Counted from the first letter of the stretch, positions 1 to 6,110 are shown. The stretch is 7,579 bases of DNA from Miniphocaeibacter sp964345925 (GCA_964345925.1 CAYFSP010000061.1:1-7579); one strand, 5' to 3'. Numbers and translations are program-made. The notes: generated by a model not told the origin, from the sequence alone.

Positions 1-17
1 TTTTTGGGGTCAGTACA
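1..17. mobile_element. Probable terminal inverted repeat of an IS3-family (IS150-like) insertion sequence, element off-window to the left
   Basis: Read on the minus strand, this stretch is TGTACTGACCCCAAAAA. The TGTACTG start followed by a C-rich block and an A-run resembles the ends of IS150-group IS3 elements, which begin TG and end CA. In this reading the element ends at position 17 and its body lies to the left of the window, so no transposase, second repeat or target duplication can be seen. The window may also begin here because assemblies often break at insertion sequences. This rests on motif resemblance only. Confidence 0.45.
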
Positions 18-90
18 TTTTGAACCTTTTTTAATTTTTAATGTTTTAAATTAATTATTAATAAACCTATTACAATATTGTAGAATATCT

Positions 91-381
91 CTAAATTTTC
101 TTCTTATTAAATTTCCCGTGATGAAGTCTATAAGCAACTTTCTTATCCATTTTTGTAATATATCTTGTGGCTATTTGTTCCTTGCAATTAGGACAGAATA
201 AAGCACCATGATACTTGGAAAAATCAATGTTTCCTTCAGTAATTCTCTCATTATACATTTTTACTAAACCACTATTTCCAATTTTTTGATATTTGGCAAT
301 TGGATATTTACAAAAACCACAGGATACTAAAAGCATATGAGAAGATTTAATTTTCTTAGCGTTAGGATTATTATATTTCAT
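91..381 (-). CDS. Small hypothetical protein with two CxxC pairs (zinc-ribbon-like)
   Basis: I do not recognise a named family for this 96-residue protein. It has two cysteine pairs, C21-x-x-C24 (CGFC) and C63-x-x-C66 (CPNC). They are about 40 residues apart, a pattern typical of a zinc-ribbon or treble-clef metal site. Both tails are lysine-rich, which would suit nucleic acid binding, but that is inference. No signal peptide or membrane segment is visible. The ATG start is supported by an AGGTGA ribosome-binding site four bases upstream. The gene is probably transcribed alone, since the terminator of the upstream oxidoreductase gene lies just before its promoter. No clear terminator follows it before the probable insertion-sequence end at 1-17. 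Confidence 0.75.
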   Translation of the reverse strand: MKYNNPNAKKIKSSHMLLVSCGFCKYPIAKYQKIGNSGLVKMYNERITEGNIDFSKYHGALFCPNCKEQIATRYITKMDKKVAYRLHHGKFNKKKI

Positions 382-397
382 ATTATCACCTATGAAT

Positions 398-426
398 ATT
401 ATACATAATAATTTACCATATTAAAA
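398..426 (-). promoter_or_regulatory. Weak sigma-A-type promoter for the small CxxC protein
   Basis: A perfect -10 hexamer TATAAT (minus strand, 398-403) lies 16 bases upstream of the start codon. At 17-base spacing the -35 region reads TTTTAA (421-426), a poor match, and it overlaps the T-run of the preceding terminator. The -10 is convincing; the full promoter is tentative. Confidence 0.35.
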
Positions 427-451
427 AAGCCCTATTCAATTGGAATAGAGC
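423..451 (-). terminator. Rho-independent terminator of the NAD(P)-binding oxidoreductase gene
   Basis: On the minus strand a 9-bp stem (GCTCTATTC with GAATAGGGC, one G-U pair) closes a 5-base loop and is followed directly by six T residues. It sits 23 bases after the stop codon of the gene at 475-1104. The plus-strand side lacks a T-run, so it acts in one direction. Confidence 0.9.
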
Positions 452-474
452 TTATAATTCTTAAATAGATATAT

Positions 475-1104
475 TTATTTTCCAAGCACTGATATTCTTT
501 CCTTAATATGATTACCCTTCACTACTTCATCTATCATTGCAATAGCATAATCTGCATAACTAATAAAACTTTCTCCTTTGGAGTTAACAGTAAATTCTTC
601 GCCAGCAAGCATATATTCTCCCGTTCTTTTTCCATCTGATTGAAAATCGGCAGCAGGGCTAATATATGTCCAGTTTACATTATCTTTTTTTCTCAACTCA
701 TCTAAGGATTTACCCATAGCAGTGGCTAAAGGCATAAAAGCTTCAGGAAAATCATCTCCATCCATCAACCTTTTACGATGGTCTTTATCCGTAAAAAGAC
801 TTCCTGCTCCACCGACAACTAATAATCTATTACTTTTGTTTTCTAAAATATTTGATAGATGCTCTATAGTTGAAGAATGTAATGGCAATGTTTCATCTGT
901 CCAGGCTCCAAAGGCATCTATAATTACATCATAATCCTTTAAATCATCATAGTTTAAATCTAGTATATCCTTTAATATAAATTTTTTAGCCTTTGTTTTA
1001 TTCTCTTTTCTAACTACTGCAGTTACATCAAGACCTCTTGAAAGAGCCTCTTCAGTTATTAAACTACCTGCTTTTCCATTTGCTGCTAATATTGCTATTT
1101 TCAT
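475..1104 (-). CDS. NAD(P)-binding Rossmann-fold oxidoreductase (NmrA/YwnB-like, NAD_binding_10 type)
   Basis: This 209-residue protein is a compact short-chain-reductase-like enzyme that would bind NAD(P)H in the cytoplasm. The N-terminus has the first beta strand and dinucleotide loop (KIAILAANGKAGSLI, residues 2-16), then EEALSRGLDVTAVVRKE, the usual continuation in this family. The canonical glycine-x-x-glycine-x-x-glycine loop is altered: its first glycine is alanine here, while G10 and G13 remain. Other family features are DVIIDAFGAW near residues 59-68 and LLVVGGAGSLF near residues 94-104. A GAGGAG ribosome-binding site supports the ATG. The gene is divergent from an HxlR regulator with shared control DNA, a common arrangement for quinone or electrophile-detoxifying reductases. 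The true substrate (quinone, flavin or aldehyde) cannot be told from sequence. Confidence 0.85.
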   Translation of the reverse strand: MKIAILAANGKAGSLITEEALSRGLDVTAVVRKENKTKAKKFILKDILDLNYDDLKDYDVIIDAFGAWTDETLPLHSSTIEHLSNILENKSNRLLVVGGAGSLFTDKDHRKRLMDGDDFPEAFMPLATAMGKSLDELRKKDNVNWTYISPAADFQSDGKRTGEYMLAGEEFTVNSKGESFISYADYAIAMIDEVVKGNHIKERISVLGK

Positions 1105-1145
1105 AATCTCCTCTTTCTTAATTGATAATTATTATTTATAGTATT

Positions 1146-1174
1146 ATAATATATTCATAAGTATTTTTTGTAAA
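1146..1174 (-). promoter_or_regulatory. Sigma-A-type promoter of the oxidoreductase gene
   Basis: On the minus strand, -35 TTTACA (1169-1174, 5/6 match) and -10 TATTAT (1146-1151, 5/6 match) are separated by 17 bases, about 40 bases before the ATG. The -35 overlaps the -35 of the divergent HxlR promoter, so one bound protein could affect both directions. Confidence 0.5.
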
Positions 1175-1196
1175 GTAAGCACTATTAAGTTATTTA
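1168..1196 (+). promoter_or_regulatory. Probable promoter of the HxlR regulator gene
   Basis: Minus-35 TTGTAA (1168-1173) and minus-10 TATTTA (1191-1196) are 17 bases apart, each a 4/6 match to consensus. The predicted transcription start would fall inside the inverted repeat at 1195-1213. This is weaker than the divergent oxidoreductase promoter. Confidence 0.35.
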
Positions 1197-1213
1197 GTAT
1201 GATATAGATACTA
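1195..1213. promoter_or_regulatory. Candidate HxlR operator (inverted repeat)
   Basis: The perfect inverted repeat TAGTAT-7 bases-ATACTA lies between the HxlR promoter and its ribosome-binding site (GGAGGA, 1215-1220). Its size and position suit a winged-helix dimer that represses its own gene. That the HxlR protein binds here is inferred from position only. Confidence 0.35.
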
Positions 1214-1225
1214 TGGAGGAAATTA

Positions 1226-1543
1226 ATGAATGAAAAATTACCAAATTGTCCAGTTGAAACAACATTATCAATAATAGGAAATAAATGGTCTTTTCTAATT
1301 ATTAGAGATTTATTAAACGGCACAAAACGCTTTGGAGAATTGAAAAAATCAATAGGCAATATTTCACAAAAAGTTTTAACGAGTAATTTAAGAACATTGG
1401 AAGAATTGGGAATATTGACAAGAAAAATATATCCAGAAGTACCACCAAAGGTTGAATATACGCTAACTGATACAGGATATAGTTTAAAACCGGTTCTAGA
1501 TGCTATGCATTCTTGGGGTGAAGATTATAAGAAAAAAATATAG
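1226..1543 (+). CDS. HxlR/DUF24-family transcriptional regulator with a conserved N-terminal cysteine
   Basis: This is a 105-residue winged helix-turn-helix DNA-binding protein of full family length. The signature CPVETTLSIIGNKWSFLIIRDLL starts at C8. The recognition region follows (FGELKKSIGNISQKVLTSNLRTLEELGIL, about residues 36-64), then the wing (VEYTLTDTGYSL, about 76-87). C8 aligns with the cysteine used by DUF24 members such as Bacillus YodB to sense quinones and other electrophiles by thiol oxidation, so it is probably a redox or electrophile-responsive repressor. The ATG has a GGAGGA ribosome-binding site five bases upstream. It is divergent from a probable NAD(P)-dependent reductase, its likeliest target. 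The stop codon lies inside a bidirectional terminator. Confidence 0.93.
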   Translation: MNEKLPNCPVETTLSIIGNKWSFLIIRDLLNGTKRFGELKKSIGNISQKVLTSNLRTLEELGILTRKIYPEVPPKVEYTLTDTGYSLKPVLDAMHSWGEDYKKKI

Positions 1544-1570
1544 AATGGAAATTTTCCATTCTATATTTTT
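1534..1570. terminator. Bidirectional intrinsic terminator between convergent HxlR and lyase genes
   Basis: A perfect 17-bp stem (AAAAATATAGAATGGAA pairing with its complement at 1554-1570) closes a 3-base loop. It is flanked by an A-run on the left and a T-run on the right, so it works on both strands. The stop codons of both converging genes (TAG at 1541-1543 and TAA at 1569-1571) lie inside the hairpin. Confidence 0.92.
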
Positions 1571-2756
1571 ATTGATATATTTTTTCTAAAGCTTTATCTA
1601 AATAATCTAGACATATTTTAAGTTTTTCTGTTGGAAGAGCTAAGTTAATTCTTTCGTAGCCCTCACCTTCTTCTCCAAACACGTACCCTTCATCAGTAAT
1701 GAAAAACGCTTTATTATGCATAAAATCTTCGAGTTCTTCCTTACTAAGGTTTAAAGCTTTAAAGTTAATCCATTGAAGATATGTTCCCTTCATATTTGTA
1801 ACGGTTATTTTAGAATATTTTTCTTTGAAAAAGTCTTCTACTAGTTTCTTATTTTTATTAATTAGTTGGATTAATTCCTCTAACCAATTTTCACATTTAT
1901 TATAAGCTATTTTACATCCTTCATATCCGAATATGTTTACCATCATAGATCCTGATTCCTGCATTTTTTCGATGAATTTATTTCTTAAATCCTCATTTTT
2001 TATTATTATATTAGAACAACCAAGACCTGCTAAATTAAATGTTTTACTAGGTGCAGTACAAGTCACTGTCCTTTCGGCAATTTCATTTGATAATGTTTGA
2101 AATACAGTATGCTTAAAACCTGGCATAATTAAATCGTTATGAATTTCATCTGATACTATTATCATATTATTTTCAATGACTATATTTGCAAGTCTTTCAA
2201 GCTCTTCTCTCTTCCAAACCCTACCTATTGGATTATGTGGCGAACAAAATATTATTAACTTATTTTCTTCGCTTTGGCATAATTTTTCAAGGTTTACAAA
2301 ATCTATTTCATAATTATCATTATTGTTTATAAGAGGATTTTTAACTAATTTTCTACCTGTTTTTTCAATTGCATTATAGAATGGATAATATACTGGTGTC
2401 ATGATTATTACTCCATCATTAGGCTTAGTATATGCTTTAACGGCGTTAAAGAATGCTGTTACCACCCCTGTTGTATTGACTATCCAATCCTTTTCAATAT
2501 GAAAATCATGTCTTCTTTTCATCCATGATATTACAGAGTCATAATATTCATCAGTAGGACCTGTGTATCCATATATATTGTTTAATGCAAAATTTGCTAT
2601 TCCTTCCCTTATTTCAGGAGGGTTTTCAAGCTCCATATCAGCAACTGATAAAGGAACAACATCATCTGGAATACTGGGACTCCAATCATACATTTGAGCC
2701 CATTTAAAGGATCCAACATTTTTTCTACTTGGACTTTTTTCAAAATTATAATTCAT
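1569..2756 (-). CDS. MalY/PatB-family PLP-dependent C-S lyase / aminotransferase
   Basis: This 395-residue fold-type I PLP enzyme most likely cleaves cystathionine or cysteine conjugates to thiol, pyruvate and ammonia (cystathionine beta-lyase activity). The family start NYNFEKSPSRKNVGSFKW is present. Active-site features are the GVVTAFFNAVKAYT cofactor-phosphate region (97-110), PVYYPF (121-126), SPHNPIGRVW with N175, VSDEIHNDL with D203, the Schiff-base lysine K238 in APSKTFNLAG, and the carboxylate-binding arginine R369 in ERINLALP. I chose the ATG at 2756, because a GGTGA sits five bases before it and family members begin with this MNYNF-type sequence. An in-frame ATG at 2768 has no properly spaced site. 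It lies 74 bases after the DUF4130 gene with no convincing terminator between, so read-through is possible. A single-substrate assignment is not possible from sequence. Confidence 0.9.
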   Translation of the reverse strand: MNYNFEKSPSRKNVGSFKWAQMYDWSPSIPDDVVPLSVADMELENPPEIREGIANFALNNIYGYTGPTDEYYDSVISWMKRRHDFHIEKDWIVNTTGVVTAFFNAVKAYTKPNDGVIIMTPVYYPFYNAIEKTGRKLVKNPLINNNDNYEIDFVNLEKLCQSEENKLIIFCSPHNPIGRVWKREELERLANIVIENNMIIVSDEIHNDLIMPGFKHTVFQTLSNEIAERTVTCTAPSKTFNLAGLGCSNIIIKNEDLRNKFIEKMQESGSMMVNIFGYEGCKIAYNKCENWLEELIQLINKNKKLVEDFFKEKYSKITVTNMKGTYLQWINFKALNLSKEELEDFMHNKAFFITDEGYVFGEEGEGYERINLALPTEKLKICLDYLDKALEKIYQ

Positions 2757-2761
2757 TATAT

Positions 2762-2766
2762 TCACC
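2762..2766 (-). promoter_or_regulatory. Ribosome-binding site that decides the lyase start
   Basis: GGTGA on the minus strand is five bases from the ATG at 2754-2756. The alternative ATG at 2766-2768 overlaps this site and has only an AGG abutting it, which favours the shorter protein. Confidence 0.6.
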
Positions 2767-2830
2767 ATCCTGTTGTTATTATATTACTTTTTGTTAAAAA
2801 ATTATATTTTTATAAAACTTTAAATATCAT

Positions 2831-3556
2831 TTACTTCTTTTCCGTTAAGTATTTCCAGTATTTTTTAGGCATAAAATTCATTTGTAATTTTAAGTTTTTT
2901 CTTTCTTTTATTGCAATATTTTTATAGAATACCTTCCAAAGCTCTTGATATTCTAGTTCTTCTTTAGAATATTCTATATTTAAACTCTCTACATCAAAAA
3001 AACTTAATTTTTCATTTTCATAAATTGACACAATATTTCTCTTTACATCATGAATAATAAAATTTTGATTTCCAAGTCTATCAACAAAAAATTCCGATAA
3101 TAATGGCAGAATATTGTTTTCTGGTTCAAATGCTGCATATAGATAATTATTCTGTATTTCCGAAAATCTTAGAAGTCCTTCAAATCTATGTTTCTCAAAG
3201 AGAACTCGCCTTTCAATGGAGTTAAAAAGAAAAATATTGTTATTTGGAACCTGTAATACCCTATTTCCATATTTATTACCTAGTATTATTGTATTTAAAA
3301 TAGTCATTTCCTTTTTGGGACTGGAAGAAAGGAATACATTGTAAATAGATTTTAATATATTTTTTTTGAAGTTACTTACTAAGTAATCCATAATAATATT
3401 AAATTTTTCTTCTTCGTATTCAATGTATTTATATTTTGAAAAAAGATCTATTTGGATATTTTCTGGTTGTATATTCCTTACTTCCCTATAGTTTTTATAA
3501 CCATAGTATATACATGTCATAAGTCCATTAAAACTATTATCGTATAAATATATCAT
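2831..3556 (-). CDS. TIGR03915/DUF4130 family probable DNA-metabolism protein, partner of the radical SAM protein
   Basis: This 241-residue protein matches the TIGR03915 family in full. The N-terminus has the family form MIYLYDNSFNGLMTCIY. The DUF4130-like part (about residues 85-238) shows RFEGLLRF (124-131), YAAFEPENNILPLLSEFFVDR (140-160), an IIHDVKRN element, and the C-terminal block LWKVFYKNIAIKERKN followed by MPKKYWKYLTE. DUF4130 is known from fusions to UdgX-type uracil-DNA glycosylases and from pairs with TIGR03916 radical SAM proteins, hence a predicted DNA repair or modification role; its own activity is unknown. Its ATG overlaps the stop of the upstream gene as ATGA and lacks a good ribosome-binding site, so it is probably translated by coupling, in fixed proportion to its partner. 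Confidence 0.9.
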   Translation of the reverse strand: MIYLYDNSFNGLMTCIYYGYKNYREVRNIQPENIQIDLFSKYKYIEYEEEKFNIIMDYLVSNFKKNILKSIYNVFLSSSPKKEMTILNTIILGNKYGNRVLQVPNNNIFLFNSIERRVLFEKHRFEGLLRFSEIQNNYLYAAFEPENNILPLLSEFFVDRLGNQNFIIHDVKRNIVSIYENEKLSFFDVESLNIEYSKEELEYQELWKVFYKNIAIKERKNLKLQMNFMPKKYWKYLTEKK

Positions 3557-4794
3557 GACTTTAAATAACTTAGTTGCTCTATATTACTCTTATCTGAAAT
3601 AGCCAACATTTCCCTTACTCTAATGCTATTGTCCTTTTTAAATCCTCTATATTCTCCATTTACTGTAATAAAATATTTAGCTCTTTTTAAAACTACACCA
3701 ATTTTTTTCAAATCATCATATTTTAAATTGGACATTCTTCTATAGGAAACTATCCTCTTGGCAGATGTGGGACCTAGTCCTGGGATTCTAAGTAGTTCAT
3801 AATAGGAAACACTATTTATCTCCATAGGAAATAGATGAAAATTATTAATTGCCCAATTGGCTTTAGGATCTAGATTCATATCAAAATTAGGGTTTTTATC
3901 ATTTAAAATTTCATATGATTTATAATTATAAAATCGCATTAAAAAGTCGGCTTGATAAATTCTATGTTCTCTTCTAAGTGGTGGTTCGCCTATTGTAGCC
4001 AATAGTTTTGATGATGAAACAGGTATAAATGCAGAATAATAAACTCTTTTCATATCTAAGGATCTGTATAGTTCTTCAGACTTTGTAATTATTTCAAAAT
4101 CGGTTTCACTTCCTGCCCCAATAATCATCTGTGTAGTTTGGCCTGCGTTAATAAAATTAGGTGTAGATTTAAATCTTTTTCTATTATATTTATATTCTTC
4201 AATGCTATTTTTAATTATATTCATTGGTCCAATAATATTGTTATATTTTTTTTGAGGCGCGTATATTTTAAGGCTTTTTTCAGTAGGAAGCTCTATGTTG
4301 ACACTAACTCTATCTATATATTTTCCAAGCTCATCTATAAGGTTTTTTGAAGCACCAGGTATGGCTTTCATATGTATATATCCGTTGAATTTTTCTTTTT
4401 CCCTTAACGTTTTGCCAATCGCTATAAGTAGTTCCATAGTGTAGTCGGGACTTTTATATACTCCTGAACTAAGGAATAAGCCTTCAATATAATTCCTTCT
4501 ATAAAAATTAATAGTTAAATCCACAATTTCCTTGACGGTAAATATTTCTCTTGGAATATCGTTAGTAACTCTATTAATACAGTAGTCACAGTCATAAATA
4601 CATTTATTTGTCATTAAAATTTTTAGAAGGGAAATACATCTTCCATCTTCAGCCCAAGAATGACAAATACCTGAAACACTTGCATTTCCTAAACCGCCTT
4701 TTTTGTTCTTCCTGTTACTTCCACTTGAAGAACAGGACACATCATATTTAGCTGCATCTGTTAATATTTTTATTTTTTCTGATATATTTGTCAT
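3553..4794 (-). CDS. Putative DNA modification/repair radical SAM protein (TIGR03916 family) with helix-hairpin-helix
   Basis: This 413-residue protein is expected to bind a [4Fe-4S] cluster and S-adenosylmethionine to generate a 5'-deoxyadenosyl radical. The CxxxCxxC motif is C65, C69 and C72 (CIYDCDYC). Before it is the family-specific region DAAKYDVSCSSSGSNRK (13-29) with C21, then GICHSWAEDGRC with C44 and C53, which might hold a second metal site. Near the C-terminus, LLRIPGLGPTSAKRIVS (334-350) is a clear helix-hairpin-helix, the usual non-specific DNA-backbone-binding motif. I chose the ATG at 4794, which has an AGGTGA four bases upstream. The in-frame ATG at 4839 lacks one and would place the promoter and LexA box inside the gene. 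The substrate lesion is unknown; direct reversal, as by spore photoproduct lyase, is an analogy only. Confidence 0.93.
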   Translation of the reverse strand: MTNISEKIKILTDAAKYDVSCSSSGSNRKNKKGGLGNASVSGICHSWAEDGRCISLLKILMTNKCIYDCDYCINRVTNDIPREIFTVKEIVDLTINFYRRNYIEGLFLSSGVYKSPDYTMELLIAIGKTLREKEKFNGYIHMKAIPGASKNLIDELGKYIDRVSVNIELPTEKSLKIYAPQKKYNNIIGPMNIIKNSIEEYKYNRKRFKSTPNFINAGQTTQMIIGAGSETDFEIITKSEELYRSLDMKRVYYSAFIPVSSSKLLATIGEPPLRREHRIYQADFLMRFYNYKSYEILNDKNPNFDMNLDPKANWAINNFHLFPMEINSVSYYELLRIPGLGPTSAKRIVSYRRMSNLKYDDLKKIGVVLKRAKYFITVNGEYRGFKKDNSIRVREMLAISDKSNIEQLSYLKS

Positions 4795-4798
4795 AAAA

Positions 4799-4804
4799 TC
4801 ACCT
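4799..4804 (-). promoter_or_regulatory. Ribosome-binding site that decides the radical SAM gene start
   Basis: AGGTGA on the minus strand, four bases before the ATG at 4792-4794. It selects the 413-residue form over a 428-residue form starting upstream at 4839. Confidence 0.8.
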
Positions 4805-4810
4805 AAAAAA

Positions 4811-4839
4811 ATTTTATCATAAATATACTCAAAATACAA
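4811..4839 (-). promoter_or_regulatory. Sigma-A-type promoter of the radical SAM/DUF4130 unit
   Basis: On the minus strand, -35 TTGTAT (4834-4839) and -10 TAAAAT (4811-4816) are spaced exactly 17 bases apart. The -35 overlaps the LexA box at 4837-4850, the usual layout of LexA-repressed promoters. The predicted transcript starts a few bases before the ribosome-binding site, so the leader is very short. Confidence 0.6.
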
Positions 4840-4850
4840 ACATATGTTCG
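4837..4850 (-). promoter_or_regulatory. LexA/DinR (SOS) box
   Basis: The minus strand reads CGAACATATGTTTG, 13 of 14 matches to the Gram-positive LexA consensus form CGAACATATGTTCG, with both GAAC/GTT half-sites and the ATAT spacer intact. It covers the -35 of the promoter driving the radical SAM gene, where LexA binding would block RNA polymerase. Regulation by LexA is inferred from this match; lexA itself is not in the window. Confidence 0.75.
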
Positions 4851-4868
4851 ATTATAAAGCAAAGAAGA

Positions 4869-4888
4869 ACCCTAGATTTCTCTAGGGT
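4869..4888 (-). terminator. Intrinsic terminator of the TtcA-like/flavodiiron operon
   Basis: A perfect 8-bp stem ACCCTAGA/TCTAGGGT closes a GAAA tetraloop on the minus strand and is followed by the T-rich TCTTCTTTGCTTT. It lies just after the stop codon of the flavodiiron gene and separates it from the SOS-type promoter of the next unit. Confidence 0.85.
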
Positions 4889-4892
4889 AAAA

Positions 4893-6098
4893 TTAATTCT
4901 CTTTTATTTTTTCTGCCATCTCTTTAGCTAATTGTCTAAGTTGATTTTTTTCTTCCTTATGCATAGTACCGCGTGATTCAACAACTGTTTCAACTCTATC
5001 AAATTTTCCTTCTTCAACAAAGGCATTTAGTTGTTTTACAGCTCCACCACTCCATCCATATGAACCAAATACACCTAGCACGTGGTTTTTAATCTTATTG
5101 TATTTTATAACATTAAGTAGATTGTACATATTAGGATAAACGCTGTTATCATAAGTGGATGATCCAAGAATTAAACCTTTATATTTCCAAATTTGATTAA
5201 TAATATATGAAGCATGAGTTTTGGATACATCATATACCTTTATATTTTTAACACCTTCTCTAGCTAGGAAAGTTGCTAAATGGTCTGCCATTCCTTCTGT
5301 ATTACCATACATGGAACCATATACTATAACTACACCTTCTTCAACTTCATAATTTGCCCAACGCTTATAGTCGTCTATAATCGTTTGAGGATTTTGTCTC
5401 CAAACAAAGCCATGAACAGGACATATAATATTAATATCTAGCTGTCTAACCTTTTCAATGGCTTTAACTGCCATCATAGAGTATTTTCCAACTATATTTG
5501 AATAATATCTTCTAGTTTCAGATCTAAATTTATTATAATCTGCTTGGTCATCAAAAATTGCACCATCAACAGTACCAAAACCACCGAATATATCTTGAGA
5601 AAATAGTACTTTATCATTTGGTTCATAACTTACCATGGACTCTGGCCAGTGAACCATAGGAGTCATTACAAATTGTAATTTTCTCTTACCTAAATCTAGA
5701 ACATCACCTTCTTTTACTTCTATAAATTTAGAATCATCAGGTGTTATTTCCAAGAAATCATATAACATAGTTCTAGTTTTCTTATTTCCAACAAAAACTA
5801 AATCTGGGAACAATTCTAAAATATCCATAATACAACCAGAATGATCTGGCTCCATATGGTGTATAACAAGATAATCTAAAGTTCTTCCATCAAGAACTTC
5901 TAATACCTTTTGTATAAAACCATCTGCTTTGTTAAGTCTTATAGTATCAAGAAGAGCAGTTTTTTCATCTCTAATTAAATAAGCATTATAAGACACACCT
6001 TCTGGTAAAGGCCACATATTTTCAAACAATGCTGTTTGTCGATCATTTGCACCAATATAGTACAAGTCATCTAATATCTTTGCATATAAACAATTCAT
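4893..6098 (-). CDS. FprA-family (class A) flavodiiron protein, O2/NO reductase
   Basis: This 401-residue cytoplasmic enzyme would reduce oxygen to water and/or nitric oxide to nitrous oxide, taking electrons from rubredoxin or a similar donor. The N-terminal metallo-beta-lactamase-like domain (about 1-250) has the whole diiron ligand set: H81-x-E83-x-D85 followed by H86 (HHMEPDHSG), H150 (PMVHWPE), D169 (FSQDIFGGFG) and H229 (CPVHGF). The C-terminal flavodoxin domain (about 255-401) has the FMN phosphate loop GSMYGNTEGM and the isoalloxazine loops SSTYDNSVYP and GSYGWSGGA. Length fits class A, with no fused rubredoxin or reductase domain. The start has a strong AGGAGGA site six bases before the ATG. 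It lies 30 bases behind the TtcA-like gene and is probably co-transcribed. Preference for oxygen or NO cannot be judged from the sequence. Confidence 0.96.
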   Translation of the reverse strand: MNCLYAKILDDLYYIGANDRQTALFENMWPLPEGVSYNAYLIRDEKTALLDTIRLNKADGFIQKVLEVLDGRTLDYLVIHHMEPDHSGCIMDILELFPDLVFVGNKKTRTMLYDFLEITPDDSKFIEVKEGDVLDLGKRKLQFVMTPMVHWPESMVSYEPNDKVLFSQDIFGGFGTVDGAIFDDQADYNKFRSETRRYYSNIVGKYSMMAVKAIEKVRQLDINIICPVHGFVWRQNPQTIIDDYKRWANYEVEEGVVIVYGSMYGNTEGMADHLATFLAREGVKNIKVYDVSKTHASYIINQIWKYKGLILGSSTYDNSVYPNMYNLLNVIKYNKIKNHVLGVFGSYGWSGGAVKQLNAFVEEGKFDRVETVVESRGTMHKEEKNQLRQLAKEMAEKIKEN

Positions 6099-6103
6099 TA
6101 AAA

Positions 6104-6110
6104 TCCTCCT
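6104..6110 (-). promoter_or_regulatory. Strong ribosome-binding site of the flavodiiron gene
   Basis: AGGAGGA on the minus strand, five bases before the ATG at 6096-6098 and inside the 30-base gap after the TtcA-like gene. It is a near-perfect anti-16S match and suggests high translation of the flavodiiron protein relative to its TTG-started neighbour. Confidence 0.85.

Noticed and set aside
71..82. Perfect palindrome TACAATATTGTA after the small CxxC gene
   Set aside because: It is A/T-dominated, has no loop for a stable hairpin and no following T-run, so it is neither a convincing terminator nor an operator.
722..934. Plus-strand open frame of 70 codons
   Set aside because: It lies antisense inside the well-supported oxidoreductase gene, has no clear ribosome-binding site, and its product shows no family features.
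1144..1359. Minus-strand open frame of 71 codons
   Set aside because: It is antisense to the start of the HxlR gene and its promoter, with no recognisable domain.
2694..2927. Plus-strand open frame of 77 codons, rich in F, I and Y
   Set aside because: It crosses the lyase start, the intergenic gap and the DUF4130 gene end. The hydrophobic composition is what AT-rich antisense DNA gives, not evidence for a membrane protein.
4138..4350. Plus-strand open frame of 70 codons
   Set aside because: It is antisense inside the radical SAM gene, with no ribosome-binding site or family match.
4795..4839. Upstream ATG extending the radical SAM protein by 15 residues
   Set aside because: It lacks a ribosome-binding site, would make the -10, -35 and LexA box partly coding, and the family start fits the ATG at 4794.
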